A stretch of 64,000 nucleotides of DNA. Source: Prevotella sp. (GTDB lineage: Bacteria > Bacteroidota > Bacteroidia > Bacteroidales > Bacteroidaceae). Of this stretch, positions 40,831 through 50,545 are shown piece by piece (positions within the stretch are counted from its first letter, which is position 1; each line of letters begins with the position of its first letter). The stretch covers positions 124,001-188,000 of the forward strand of contig JAGAXW010000010.1 of the NCBI GenBank assembly GCA_017847725.1, written 5' to 3'. A program made the translations under genes and the position numbers. Below the pieces are notes generated by a model. The model saw only the letters and a program-made list of their open reading frames with translations, was not told the origin of the DNA and searched no databases.

Positions 40831-42333
40831 TTATTTCACGTACTCTGAGAAGTCCGTCAGGTGCATGTCGCCCTTGCGGGCCAGCGTGTCGTGCATGGCG
40901 AAGGCGGCCGTCAGGCAGTGGCGCGTCTGTCCCATCTTGGCTATCTTGAGGTAGTCCCAGAGTAGCTGCTTGTAGTCGGGGTGTGCACAGTTCTCGATGA
41001 TGAGCTCTGCACGCTGTGCCGGCGACTTGCCGCGCAGGTCGGCCACACCCTGCTCCGTCACGATGATGTTGACGTCGTGCTCACTGGAGTCCTGATGGCT
41101 GACGAAGGGTACGATGCTCGAGATGAGGCCTCCCTTGGCTGTCGACGGACAGGTGAAGATGCTGAGGTAGGCATTGCGGATGAAGTCGCCCGAGCCGCCG
41201 ATGCCGTTCATCATCTTCGTACCGCTGATGTGGGTGGAGTTGGCGTTGCCGTAGAGGTCACACTCGATGGCCGTATTGATGGCGATGACGCCCAGTCGGC
41301 GGATGACCTCCGGCGAGTTGCTGATTTCGCTCTGGCGCAGCGTCAGGTGCTGCTTGAAGTAATCCATGTTGTCGTACACCTGCATGAGGCACTCGTTCGA
41401 GACGGTCAGCGAGCAGGCCGAGGCGTCCTTCACGCGACCGTTGAGCATCATGTCGATGACGGCGTTCTGGATGACCTCAGTATAGATGTTGAAGTCGGGC
41501 ACGTGCTTGTCCTGTCCCAGGGCGCCCAGGATGGCGTTGGCCGTAGAGCCCACACCGCTCTGCAGCGGCAGGAACTCGCGTGGGATGCGACCCTTGTGCA
41601 TCTCATCGACGAGGAACTCGGCGGTGAGGTATCCAATCTTGTCGGTCACAGGGTCGTTGTCCTTGAAAGCGCGCGCCTCGTCGGGGATGTTGCACTCGAC
41701 GACACCCACCACCTTGTCTTTGGGAATCGAGACGTACGGCACACCGATGCGGTCGCTCACCTTCTCAATCATGATGGGCTTGCGGTAGGGCGGATCCAGC
41801 GGCTCGTAGACGTCGTGAATGTACTTGGCGTTGGGATTGTGGAAGGCGTTGAGCTCCAGGATGACGTGCTTGGCCAGACGGGCAGCCGTGGGCGAAATGC
41901 CGCCGGCAGCAGTCAGGTATACATGATAGTCGCTGCCAGCCTCCTCGATGTCGCAGACCTCCAGGATGGCCCAGTCCACTTGGCCGTAGAATCCGTAGCG
42001 CAGCTCCTGGGCCATGTGGCTCAGGTGCAGGTCGTTGTAGGGTATCTCTCCCAGGTTGACGTGCTTGCGGAAGTCGGGGTTGGTGGTGTAGGGGGCGCGG
42101 TACTTGATGGCCTGTGCGTTGGCCAGGTCGCCGTCGGTCGACTGACCGGTAGAGGCACCCGTGAAGATGCCCACCTTGAACTCGCGGCCGGCCTCGTGCT
42201 CCTTGACGGCAATCTTGGCCAGCTCCTTGGTTGTAGCCTTGGCAACACCGGCAGGTGTAAAGCCACTCATGGCGATGTTCTCGCCATTCTTAATCAGCGC
42301 TGCAGCTTCGGCAGCAGTCATACGTGTATACAT
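40831..42333 (-). CDS. Acetyl-CoA hydrolase/transferase family (succinate/acetate CoA-transferase)
   Basis: The 500-residue class I CoA-transferase has MSGFTPAGVAKATTKELAK at the N-terminus, the catalytic Glu region NIYTEVIQNAVIDMM, and TKMMNGIGGSGDFIRNAYLS near the C-terminus. Related enzymes move CoA between succinyl-, acetyl- or propionyl-CoA and acids. In Prevotella this fits acetate or propionate formation with energy conservation. The exact substrate pair is not decided by sequence. It is monocistronic: its own promoter (42365-42394) and a clear terminator enclose it. Confidence 0.9.
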   Translation of the reverse strand: MYTRMTAAEAAALIKNGENIAMSGFTPAGVAKATTKELAKIAVKEHEAGREFKVGIFTGASTGQSTDGDLANAQAIKYRAPYTTNPDFRKHVNLGEIPYNDLHLSHMAQELRYGFYGQVDWAILEVCDIEEAGSDYHVYLTAAGGISPTAARLAKHVILELNAFHNPNAKYIHDVYEPLDPPYRKPIMIEKVSDRIGVPYVSIPKDKVVGVVECNIPDEARAFKDNDPVTDKIGYLTAEFLVDEMHKGRIPREFLPLQSGVGSTANAILGALGQDKHVPDFNIYTEVIQNAVIDMMLNGRVKDASACSLTVSNECLMQVYDNMDYFKQHLTLRQSEISNSPEVIRRLGVIAINTAIECDLYGNANSTHISGTKMMNGIGGSGDFIRNAYLSIFTCPSTAKGGLISSIVPFVSHQDSSEHDVNIIVTEQGVADLRGKSPAQRAELIIENCAHPDYKQLLWDYLKIAKMGQTRHCLTAAFAMHDTLARKGDMHLTDFSEYVK

Positions 42334-42364
42334 CTTTTTGTTTGTGATTTTGTAATTTTGGCTG

Positions 42365-42394
42365 CAAAGTTACTAAATAATTGACAATTGACAA
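42365..42394 (-). promoter_or_regulatory. Promoter of the CoA-transferase gene
   Basis: On the minus strand TTG (42392-42394), 19-bp spacer, TAACTTTG (42365-42372). The -33 triplet comes from a unit of the 7-bp repeat. Confidence 0.65.
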
Positions 42395-42407
42395 TTGATA
42401 ATTGATA
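42380..42407. repeat. Heptanucleotide repeats between divergent genes
   Basis: Four units, ATTGACA, ATTGACA, ATTGATA and ATTGATA, are followed by a partial ATTATT. Each carries TTG and, in the first two junctions, CAA on the other strand, and so supplies possible -33 elements in both directions. Confidence 0.85.
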
Positions 42408-42424
42408 ATTATTTCGTAATTTTG
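42394..42424 (+). promoter_or_regulatory. Promoter of cysS
   Basis: ATTG (42394-42397, inside the repeat), 19-bp spacer, TAATTTTG (42417-42424), 22 bp before the cysS ATG. Confidence 0.6.
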
Positions 42425-42446
42425 CACCGATTTTAATTAAAATGTT

Positions 42447-43937
42447 ATGGAATCGAAGTTAGTCATCTACAATACTTTGACACGGCAGAAGGAACGCTTC
42501 GAGCCGCTGCACGCTCCCAACGTGGGCATGTATGTCTGTGGGCCCACCGTCTATGGCGACCCCCATCTGGGCCACGCCCGTCCGGCTATCACGTTCGACC
42601 TGGTGTTCCGCTACCTGAAGCACCTGGGGTATAAGGTGCGCTATGTGCGCAACATCACCGACGTGGGCCACCTGGAGCACGACGCCGACGAAGGCGAGGA
42701 CAAGATAGCCAAGAAGGCACGGCTGGAGCAGCTGGAGCCAATGGAGATAGCCCAGTATTACACCAACCGCTATCACCAGGCCATGGACGCCCTGGGCTGT
42801 GAGCGCCCCTCGATAGAGCCCCACGCCACGGGCCACATCATCGAGCAGCAGCAGCTGGTCAAGGAAATTCTCGACAACGGCTTCGCCTACGAGTCGAACG
42901 GCTCCGTATATTTCGACATCGAGGCCTACAACCGGAAATATAGGTATGGCATCCTGAGCGGTCGCTCGCTGGAGAACATCAAGGACGCCAGCCGCGAGCT
43001 GGACGGGGTGGGCGAGAAACACAACCAGGCCGACTTTGCCCTGTGGAAGAAGGCACAGCCCGAGCACATCATGCGGTGGCCCTCGTCCTGGAGCGACGGA
43101 TTCCCCGGCTGGCACTGCGAGTGCACGGCCATGGGCCGCAAGTATCTGGGTGAGCAGTTCGACATCCACGGCGGCGGCATGGACCTGGTGTTCCCCCACC
43201 ACGAGTGCGAGATAGCACAGGCTACGGCGTCGATGGGCCATCCGGCCGTGAAATACTGGATGCACAACAACATGCTGACCATCAACGGACAGAAGATGGG
43301 CAAGTCGTACAACAACTTCATCACACTCGAACAGTTCTTCACGGGCAACCACCCGCTGCTGGAGAAGGCCTATTCGCCGATGACCATCCGCTTCTTTGTG
43401 CTGTCGGCCCACTATCGTGGTACCGTCGACTTCTCCAACGAGGCGCTGCTGGCTGCCGAGAAGGGACTGGAGAAGCTGATGCAGGGCATCAGCGACCTGG
43501 AACGCATCAGCGTGTCACCGCAGTGCGATGCCGACACGGAGCGCGTCGTGAAGTCGCTGCGCCAGAAGTGCTACGACGCCATGAACGACGACTTTGCCAC
43601 GCCGCAGGTCATCAGCCACCTCTTTGAGGCCTGCACCACGATTAACAAACTGATTGACCACAAGGCTACCATCTGCGCCGACTGCCTGAAAGAGCTCACG
43701 GAGACGATGCACCTCTTCGCCGTCGACATCCTCGGACTGAGTGCCGAGAAGGGTAGCGGCAGCGATGCCCGTGAGGAGGCCTACGGCAAGGTGGTCGACA
43801 TGGTGCTCTCGCTGCGTGCCAAGGCCAAGGCCGACAAGGACTGGGCCACCTCCGACCACATTCGCGACGAGCTGGCCGCTGCAGGCTTCGAGGTGAAGGA
43901 CACCAAGGACGGTGTCACCTGGAAACTCAACAAGTAG
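42447..43937 (+). CDS. cysS: Cysteinyl-tRNA synthetase
   Basis: The 496-residue class I synthetase charges tRNA-Cys. The zinc/catalytic Cys is in [19 protein letters not shown], where HLGH is the HIGH motif. The remaining zinc ligands are in [14 protein letters not shown] and [10 protein letters not shown], and KMGKSYNN stands for KMSKS. The C-terminal helical anticodon-binding domain ends [12 protein letters not shown]. Length and motifs are standard. It is divergent from the CoA-transferase gene through the heptamer region. Confidence 0.96.
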   Translation: MESKLVIYNTLTRQKERFEPLHAPNVGMYVCGPTVYGDPHLGHARPAITFDLVFRYLKHLGYKVRYVRNITDVGHLEHDADEGEDKIAKKARLEQLEPMEIAQYYTNRYHQAMDALGCERPSIEPHATGHIIEQQQLVKEILDNGFAYESNGSVYFDIEAYNRKYRYGILSGRSLENIKDASRELDGVGEKHNQADFALWKKAQPEHIMRWPSSWSDGFPGWHCECTAMGRKYLGEQFDIHGGGMDLVFPHHECEIAQATASMGHPAVKYWMHNNMLTINGQKMGKSYNNFITLEQFFTGNHPLLEKAYSPMTIRFFVLSAHYRGTVDFSNEALLAAEKGLEKLMQGISDLERISVSPQCDADTERVVKSLRQKCYDAMNDDFATPQVISHLFEACTTINKLIDHKATICADCLKELTETMHLFAVDILGLSAEKGSGSDAREEAYGKVVDMVLSLRAKAKADKDWATSDHIRDELAAAGFEVKDTKDGVTWKLNK

Positions 43938-43954
43938 TTTCTTGATTTCAGGAT

Positions 43955-44665
43955 TTAGAGTGCTTTCAGTGTGAGGCCGAAGACAAAGTAGAAGTGCTGG
44001 CTGGCCGGATTGGCCGTGACCTGTCCGAACAGGGGCAGTTCGAAGGAGTCGGTGATGCGGATGGCTTTTGTGGCACGCAGCGACAGGTTGGTCACGTCGA
44101 AGCCGCTGACCTCGTAGTAGTCCGACTTCCAGGGCACCAGGCCCGCAGTGGCTTTCCACTCGCACGTAGCCAGCCGGAAGGGTGCCGCCAGTTCGAAGTA
44201 GGAGCTGAAGGCGCGCTTGTCGTCCTCCTCCTGATAGTCCCTGCCGGCAAAGAAGGTCTGCCACGAGGCGCTCACGGGCCCGAAGTCGTAGCCGACGAAT
44301 CCCTCGAAGGAGTGTCCCGTGCCGTCTTTCTGATAGTAGAAGTAGCGCTTGTCATGCTCGTCGGTCCAGTAGTCGATGATGCCGAGCTGGAGGTTGCCGG
44401 TCTCATACGACAGTGTCATATCGATTTCGCGCACGTTGTCCTTGTGGCCGCTCAGTCCCACGCTGCCCCATGCCGCCAGGCTCAGTCCCTTCCATCCCAC
44501 GGACATCTCGGGCTGCACCGACACGTGTCCTATGTTGAGGCCGCGCCAGATATAGTTGCTCACGATGTCGGCCTTGATATGGCCTTCCACCTTGTCCTGT
44601 GCTTGTGCACTGCTCACGATGCCTATCGTCATCATGGCGATAATGAAGAACAGTCTCGTTTTCAT
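43955..44665 (-). CDS. TorF-type putative porin
   Basis: The 236-residue protein has signal peptide TRLFFIIAMMTIGIVSSAQA. The opening of the barrel, HIKADIVSNYIWRGLNIGHV, is the hallmark of the TorF/Gcw_chp family, and alternating strands run to GLTLKAL. It is probably a small outer-membrane channel; cargo unknown. ATG 44665 was chosen because the promoter -7 box (44674-44681) lies inside any longer reading. Confidence 0.8.
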   Translation of the reverse strand: MKTRLFFIIAMMTIGIVSSAQAQDKVEGHIKADIVSNYIWRGLNIGHVSVQPEMSVGWKGLSLAAWGSVGLSGHKDNVREIDMTLSYETGNLQLGIIDYWTDEHDKRYFYYQKDGTGHSFEGFVGYDFGPVSASWQTFFAGRDYQEEDDKRAFSSYFELAAPFRLATCEWKATAGLVPWKSDYYEVSGFDVTNLSLRATKAIRITDSFELPLFGQVTANPASQHFYFVFGLTLKAL

Positions 44666-44673
44666 AGCTTGGG

Positions 44674-44704
44674 CAAAGTTACGGAAAGTCGAGCGAAGAA
44701 CAAA
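44674..44704 (-). promoter_or_regulatory. Promoter of the porin gene
   Basis: On the minus strand TTTG (44701-44704), 19-bp spacer, TAACTTTG (44674-44681). A second, altered copy of the -7 region (CAGAGTTACGGAAA at 44759-44772) lies 85 bp upstream, as if the segment had been duplicated. Confidence 0.7.
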
Positions 44705-44831
44705 GCAAACTCGTTTGTTTTTTCTTCCGAGACGGAGTAAGTTCGCCATCTTTGATGGCAGAGTTACGGAAAAACGAGAGAAATGCAAAAGGAATACTTG
44801 CTTTTCTTTTTATTTGTATGTATTCAACTTG

Positions 44832-45824
44832 TCATAAGGTTTCTATCTCCTGCGGCGTCAGGCCTGTGGCCTGTGCGATGTCTGGTGCAGAGACTCCCAT
44901 CTGCTTTAGGTTGCGTGCTACAGACAGGACTCCCTCAGCACGACCCTCAGCACGCCCTTCAGCACGACCCTCAGCGCGCCCTTCAGCACGACCCTCAGCA
45001 CGACCCTCAGCACGACCCTCAGCACGACCCTCAGCACGACCCTCAGCACGTCCCTCAGCACGTCCCTCTGCGCGACCTTCGGCACGACCCTCCAACTTGG
45101 CGGTATTCAGCACATCAGTCTGTACGGCTATGGCACTCATGTGGTGCTCGTAGGCGCGACGGTCCTTGTCGTCCATCATCAGGTACTGCAGCTTCTCCCG
45201 GGCCTCGCTCAGGCCGGGCGTCGTGGTGTCGTCCTTGATATGGCCGTTCTTCAGGTAGTCTATCCATTCCTCGATGGGGGTCTTGGCCACGTCGTTGAAG
45301 TTGTTGACACGGATGATGTAGTATTCAGGGAACACCTCGTCGGGTGTCTTCATCGTGATGGCGTCGTGCTCCTTGGAGTTGATGCGAAGCGTGTCGTGGG
45401 TGTGCACACCGACAAACGACGTCGTGCCGTGGTACAGGTAGTCGCTGCCCTGGCCCATGTCGAAATACACGATGTTGATGGAATAGACCTTCTTGACCTC
45501 AGAATAGGGATGGCCCAGCGAAATATGCTCTGTGATGGCCTTGGAGACACCGTACAGGATGCGTTCCAGGTAGTATAGCTCACGTGTCAGCTGCACCTCG
45601 ACGATGATAATGCTGCCCGACTCGTCCTTAGCCTTGATGTCCACGCGGTTGAACTTGTCGTCAGCAGAGTCCTGGTTGCCCTCGCTCTCCAGTATCTCCA
45701 GAATCTTGATGGGATGTCCCAGCAGTACCGTCACCAGTCCCTCGAGCACGCCGAAGTTGGCCTTGTCGCGAAGCATCCGCTTCACGGCCCAGTCAAAACG
45801 TATGTATTTGTTGTCTGCATTCAT
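44832..45824 (-). CDS. Rpn/PD-(D/E)XK nuclease-family protein with AEGR repeats
   Basis: The 330-residue protein begins DNKYIRFDWAVKRMLRDKAN, the Rpn/PDDEXK-transposase opening, with the nuclease residues in VDIKAKDESG and IIIVEVQLTRE (D...ExQ). Rpn proteins cut DNA and promote recombination; many copies are scattered in Bacteroides and Prevotella. Residues about 247-301 are LEGR, then AEGR twelve times, then AEG, a charged helical spacer. The C-terminal 25 residues (MGVSAPDIAQATGLTPQEIE) look like a small HTH. A GTG three bases upstream is an alternative start. Confidence 0.88.
   Translation of the reverse strand: MNADNKYIRFDWAVKRMLRDKANFGVLEGLVTVLLGHPIKILEILESEGNQDSADDKFNRVDIKAKDESGSIIIVEVQLTRELYYLERILYGVSKAITEHISLGHPYSEVKKVYSINIVYFDMGQGSDYLYHGTTSFVGVHTHDTLRINSKEHDAITMKTPDEVFPEYYIIRVNNFNDVAKTPIEEWIDYLKNGHIKDDTTTPGLSEAREKLQYLMMDDKDRRAYEHHMSAIAVQTDVLNTAKLEGRAEGRAEGRAEGRAEGRAEGRAEGRAEGRAEGRAEGRAEGRAEGRAEGRAEGVLSVARNLKQMGVSAPDIAQATGLTPQEIETL
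44932..45096. repeat. 12-bp coding tandem repeat (AEGR)
   Basis: Twelve full 12-bp units (44941-45084), mostly CGACCCTCAGCA on the plus strand, with a partial unit before and a diverged one after. Five consecutive units (44989-45048) are identical. Because 12 is a multiple of 3, copy-number change alters spacer length without a frameshift. Confidence 0.95.
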
Positions 45825-45873
45825 CACACTTCTATCCTTATTATTAACAATGCATTATCCTATCACTCGTCTG

Positions 45874-45905
45874 CAAAGATACGGGATTATATCCGAACCT
45901 CCAAA
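45874..45905 (-). promoter_or_regulatory. Promoter of the Rpn gene
   Basis: On the minus strand TTTG (45902-45905), 20-bp spacer, TATCTTTG (45874-45881), 50 bp before the ATG. Confidence 0.75.
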
Positions 45906-46022
45906 CAATTGCGCGAAAAAAGTAAAGATGAAAGTCGGGACATTCCAAAAAAGAACAGGCGAGACGTCGCGTCCCACCTGCTCCCGGTCATTAGTAGTTA
46001 GTTTGTAGTAGTGTTATGCTAT

Positions 46023-49000
46023 TTATTTCATGCTATACTTCTTACCGTTCATGATGTAGACCTGACCCTTGACGGGTGTCACTACGCGGCGACCCATCAG
46101 GTCGTAGAGGTCGCCTTCGGCACGGCGCTCATCGCCCTTGACGGTGGTGATGGCGGTGGCAGACTCTACGGTGAGGGCCAGTTTCACGGCACAATTCTGG
46201 TTGATGGAGAAGGTGAATGAGCCCGTGACTGACAGATTGTCTGCTGTCACCTCGCCCAGTGTGGTACCCTGGCGACTGGGCAGCGTAATATTGCTGAATG
46301 TCTTACCAGCCAGATTGATGGTCTTGCCGCTCTTGGCATTATTGTCCTTGGCAACAAAATACAGGATAATCTTGGTGACCTTCACATTGGCAGGTAGCGT
46401 TATGGTATTGGTCGAACTGCCTGTTATCTCGAACATGTTCTGGGGGTTGAGCCAGTCGTTGTGCGTATACTTAGTGACTGTGGTGGCTCCATTCAGTTGA
46501 TAGCCTGTGGGCAGCGTGCCTGCCTGTATCATGACAGCATCCCCGTCTACGGGATCGGGAGTGGGATCGGGACCGACACCCGTACCTACCTTGACGGTGA
46601 CTTTCTTGGTGGCACCCTTCACTTCTGTCGAGCCGGCATCCTTGACGGTGATGGTGGCGGTGCCGTCGGCAATACCGGTGATGACACCTGCTGCGCTGAC
46701 CGTGGCAACGGCCTCGTTGTCAGACTCGAAGGTCACGGAGCCGGCAGCCTTGTCGTAGGTGATGGCGCTGGTTGCATTGACGGCTATCTCAACGGCGTCA
46801 CTGGAGGTCAGCGTGAACTGTGACTCGCTGCGCGTGTCGGGAGCAGAGGGTGTCCATGAGATGCTGCTGAGATATGCCTTGCTGGAGGCCGACAGATATA
46901 ATACGGTGTTGTCCAGGCCGGTCAGTTGCGCCTCGTTGTTGGCCATGGTGATGGTGGCCAGTGCGGCATCATTCTTGTTCAAGCTGGTCTTAATCGCAAT
47001 GTCGCTTTGGTTCGACGAGGCATAGTTGATGGTCAGTGTGCCGCTACCGGTGAGTGCCGGCAGAACGAAATAACGTGCCGTCGCTTCACCACTGCTTGCA
47101 TATTGCGTACCGCCACCCATCTTGAAGGTGCCTACACCCTTTTTCACTTCAACCTCACAGTTGCTGCCGCCGTGGTATTCGAGTTCCCATGCTTGCTCGT
47201 CGGTGCTGATGAAGATGGCTGTTCCGCCATTGCTGATAGAGGTGCCAGCCTTCAGTGTCGACTCGTCGCTAACAACCCATGTGATGGGGTCGGCAGAGGG
47301 AACGGCCTTCACGGTGACGTTGACGGTCTGGCTGCCAGGCAGGACATCGTTGTTGCCGGTGTCGCTGACGGTAATGGTGGCCGTGCCGGCCTTCTTACCA
47401 GTCATTACGCCCTCTGCGCTGACAGCGACGATGGTCGGGTCGGACGACTCGAAGGTGACAGCGCCGGCTGCCTTGTCATAGGTGATGGACGAGGTATTGG
47501 CCACGGCGAGGTCGATGGTGACATTCTTGTCGGAGGTAATGGTGAGCTGCGAGGGAGAACGCGGGTCGTAGACGGTCACGGTGACATTGGCTGTTCCGGC
47601 CTTGGTGTCGTTGTCACCCTCGTCGGTCAGCACGATGACGGCCTCGCCGGCCATGATGCCGGTCACCACACCTGCGGCAGTGACGGTGGCGATGGTCTCG
47701 TCGGTAGAGCGATAGGTGACGGTGCCCTTGGCATCGAGTGGCTCGATGGTGATGGTGGCACCGCGGTTGACGGTCACCTCCTCCTTGTCGTCGGCAACGT
47801 GTAGCGTAGAGGCGGCACGGTTGTCAGGGACGGTCACGACAACCGTCTTCTGGGCGGGACGCATCGTGGTGCTGCCCGGGTCGCTGATGGTGATGGTGGC
47901 TGTGCCGAATGCTACGGCTGTCACGAGGCCGCTCTCGCTGACGGTGGCGATGGAGGGAGCGCTGGAACTGTAGGTCACGGCATTGGTGCAGGTGACGTCA
48001 ATCTGTGAGGTCTGGCCTCTCAGCACGGTAATCTCTGCAGCGGAGTTGAGCGTCAGGTCCGAGGCATTGCGCTCGTCGGTCACCGTCACCTTGAAGGTCA
48101 GCGTGCCGCCGTTGCGGGTGTCGTCGGTGGCCTGTGTCAGGGTGATGGTGGTGTTGCCCTGCGTCAGGGCGCTAATCTTACCCGTCTCGTCGACTGTGGC
48201 CACCTTCGGGCTGCTCGACTTATAGGTGATGGCAGCCTCGCTGCTGGTGGTATAGTCGGTACCCTTGGTCAGGGTGTAGCTGCCACCCTGCTGTATCTCG
48301 ATGGTCTCGGTCTTGACGGCTGTGAGGTCGGAGGCGGGCAGCGGGCTGTAGAGCTTGACACCCTGCACGTCGCGGGCGCTGCTGTTCGTATTGACGATGC
48401 GCACATACTTCGCCGTTCCCTCGGGATTGGTGTAGGCGGCAGTGGGGTGGGCACCAGCCTTGCCGGTTATCTCTGAACCTACCTTGGTGAAGGTGTTGCC
48501 GTCGGTACTGGTGTAGAGCTGCCAGTTCTGACTGCCGCTGGCCGACACGTAGAAGGCTGCCGACGAGATGCCGCCGGCATTATAGAGGGTCAGATGTCCT
48601 TTGCTGGGGATGTTGACCGAACCTACATAGTCAGAGCAAGAACCTATCGTGCTGTTGCTGATGGTACGGGTCTTGCTGTAGGTTCCGGTGGTCGTGATGG
48701 TGCTGGGGTTCTCCTCGCCGCCGTCGGTCATATAGGTGTTCAGCTGGGCGGCGTTTTCGGCGATGAAGTAGAAGAAGTTGCCATCGGTGCCGACAATCTG
48801 CTTACCGCTGGCTATGGTGCTGCCACCGCCAGCCCACGAGGGCACGTAGGAGTTGTTGGTATCGGGGTCGAGGCCCTTGCCGTCGCCACCGTCGACAGTC
48901 TGGGTGGCGGGGGTGCGGTCGCTGATGGCGGTGCCGTCGGCAAAGCTGACCACCGTTCCCTCATAGTTGAGCAGTGTCTGCTTCAGGTCGCTGATGACGT

Positions 49001-50516
49001 CGTAGTTCTCGTCCTGCAGCGAGTTGTTGAAGGCCCACTTGAAGTCGCCATGCTGCAGGCGGCCGGCTCCCAGCTTACCGGTAACGATGGCTGGAACATC
49101 CTCGGGGGCGTCCATCTTGTTCTCGACGTAGGAGGTGCGTGCAGCCTGGTCGGCAGCGGCGTTATAGGATGTACCGCCGGCGAAGGCTTTAGCCGTCACG
49201 GCGTCGGCACGGTTGTCTACGAGCACGGCATCCCACTTCCCGTCGGTCTGGCTGCCGTCATAATACTGAATCTTGCGGGGATTGATGATGATGTTGTTGT
49301 AGGCCTTGTTGACACCGCCGTTCTCGCCGGAGAAGGTGCCGCTGCCCTCAGCGTCGGTACCCTGCAGGGAGATGAGCATCGGGTACTTCACGTTGCGGAA
49401 GTAGTTGGCCTCGACAAACGACGAGCCGCCGCTGGTGACGCCGACACCGTACTTCGAGTTACCGTCGTAGTAGTTGTTGTAGCAGTGGTAGAAGGCGGTG
49501 CGGATGCGCGGATGGCGCGAGTCGCTATGGTCGAACCAGTTGTGGTGGTAGGTCATCCAGCAGTCGGTGGTCTCACTCTTCATACCGCCCAGCGAGCACT
49601 TGCCGCTGTCGTAGAAGTGGTTGTAGCTGATGGTGACGTGGCTCGACTTGCCCTTGATGTCGATAGAGCCGTCGCCCTTGGCCTGGTCGGCGTCGCCACC
49701 GGTGCCACCGTAGAAGAGGTCCATGTTGTGAATCCATACGTGGTGGTTGTCGGTGTCGAGCGACAGACAGTCGTCCATACAGATCATGTTGGCAAAGTTG
49801 CGGATTTCCACGCTGCAGGCGCTGCGGACCAAGAATCCGAAGCCGTGCGTGGTGGCGTCGTTGCCGATACCCTCGATGGTGATGTTCATATCGGTGGAGC
49901 CGCTCTTGCCCTTCACCTGAATACCCTCGGCGCTGGAGCCGAAGGCATCGACGTCGGCCTTCTTGATGGTGCCGATGATACGGATGGCGAGGGGGCGTGT
50001 CTCCTTACCCTTCTCAAAGGCAGCAATGATGGCCTGCAAACCGGTAAACTCGGTGTCGGTACCAACATTGACATTACACTTGACGGTCTTGGCCGTCTTG
50101 GCCGTCACGTAGATGACGCGGGCGCCGTCTTTCAGCGTACCGTCGTTCTTATAGGCACCGATGCCTCCGGGATAGCCTACATGGGCAAAGCCGGAGCGGT
50201 CGTGGGGTGCTGCCGTGAAGACGTCAGACTCTACGGTCTCGTTGTTGGCACCGACTATCTTGAACTGGTAGTTGCCGGCCTTCAGGCCTACGGCGTCGGC
50301 GCGGTAGTAGGTGGCGTATTTGCGCACCAGCTCTTTGTCCAACTGGGTATAATCGCCGCCTTCGGGGCGTATGAATACGTTGTAGTTCTGGTTGTCGCCA
50401 GTCCATGTGACATAGCCGGCTTCAAACCAGCCGTCCACTTCGGTAATGGTGACGGCAGCCTTCGATGCTACTGCACACAGCACCATCAGCAGGCTCAGAA
50501 AATATTTTTTCATCAT
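46023..50516 (-). CDS. Large secreted pectate lyase (PL1-like) with Ig-like repeats
   Basis: The 1497-residue exported enzyme has signal peptide MKKYFLSLLMVLCAVASKA. Residues about 25-105 form an FN3-like module. About 120-470 is a parallel beta-helix lyase with CSVEIRNFANMICMDDCLSL, the VTISYNHFYDSGKCSLGG ladder and the catalytic-type Arg motif DSRHPRIRTAFYH. A discoidin-like beta part (590-730) is followed by five Big_2-like domains (IATVSESGLVTAVAFGTATI and relatives) spread over about 735-1270, a second beta module among them, and a C-terminal CBM-like part. The final tail YDLMGRRVVTPVKGQVYIMN resembles short Bacteroidota secretion tails. It should cleave pectin or polygalacturonate outside the cell. 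Confidence 0.88.
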   Translation of the reverse strand: MMKKYFLSLLMVLCAVASKAAVTITEVDGWFEAGYVTWTGDNQNYNVFIRPEGGDYTQLDKELVRKYATYYRADAVGLKAGNYQFKIVGANNETVESDVFTAAPHDRSGFAHVGYPGGIGAYKNDGTLKDGARVIYVTAKTAKTVKCNVNVGTDTEFTGLQAIIAAFEKGKETRPLAIRIIGTIKKADVDAFGSSAEGIQVKGKSGSTDMNITIEGIGNDATTHGFGFLVRSACSVEIRNFANMICMDDCLSLDTDNHHVWIHNMDLFYGGTGGDADQAKGDGSIDIKGKSSHVTISYNHFYDSGKCSLGGMKSETTDCWMTYHHNWFDHSDSRHPRIRTAFYHCYNNYYDGNSKYGVGVTSGGSSFVEANYFRNVKYPMLISLQGTDAEGSGTFSGENGGVNKAYNNIIINPRKIQYYDGSQTDGKWDAVLVDNRADAVTAKAFAGGTSYNAAADQAARTSYVENKMDAPEDVPAIVTGKLGAGRLQHGDFKWAFNNSLQDENYDVISDLKQTLLNYEGTVVSFADGTAISDRTPATQTVDGGDGKGLDPDTNNSYVPSWAGGGSTIASGKQIVGTDGNFFYFIAENAAQLNTYMTDGGEENPSTITTTGTYSKTRTISNSTIGSCSDYVGSVNIPSKGHLTLYNAGGISSAAFYVSASGSQNWQLYTSTDGNTFTKVGSEITGKAGAHPTAAYTNPEGTAKYVRIVNTNSSARDVQGVKLYSPLPASDLTAVKTETIEIQQGGSYTLTKGTDYTTSSEAAITYKSSSPKVATVDETGKISALTQGNTTITLTQATDDTRNGGTLTFKVTVTDERNASDLTLNSAAEITVLRGQTSQIDVTCTNAVTYSSSAPSIATVSESGLVTAVAFGTATITISDPGSTTMRPAQKTVVVTVPDNRAASTLHVADDKEEVTVNRGATITIEPLDAKGTVTYRSTDETIATVTAAGVVTGIMAGEAVIVLTDEGDNDTKAGTANVTVTVYDPRSPSQLTITSDKNVTIDLAVANTSSITYDKAAGAVTFESSDPTIVAVSAEGVMTGKKAGTATITVSDTGNNDVLPGSQTVNVTVKAVPSADPITWVVSDESTLKAGTSISNGGTAIFISTDEQAWELEYHGGSNCEVEVKKGVGTFKMGGGTQYASSGEATARYFVLPALTGSGTLTINYASSNQSDIAIKTSLNKNDAALATITMANNEAQLTGLDNTVLYLSASSKAYLSSISWTPSAPDTRSESQFTLTSSDAVEIAVNATSAITYDKAAGSVTFESDNEAVATVSAAGVITGIADGTATITVKDAGSTEVKGATKKVTVKVGTGVGPDPTPDPVDGDAVMIQAGTLPTGYQLNGATTVTKYTHNDWLNPQNMFEITGSSTNTITLPANVKVTKIILYFVAKDNNAKSGKTINLAGKTFSNITLPSRQGTTLGEVTADNLSVTGSFTFSINQNCAVKLALTVESATAITTVKGDERRAEGDLYDLMGRRVVTPVKGQVYIMNGKKYSMK

Positions 50517-50545
50517 TATTGTATTAGTTTTGGTTTTTCTGCCTG

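Noticed and set aside
44932..45096. CRISPR array
   Set aside because: The 12-bp units are contiguous without spacers and encode AEGR in frame within a nuclease gene.
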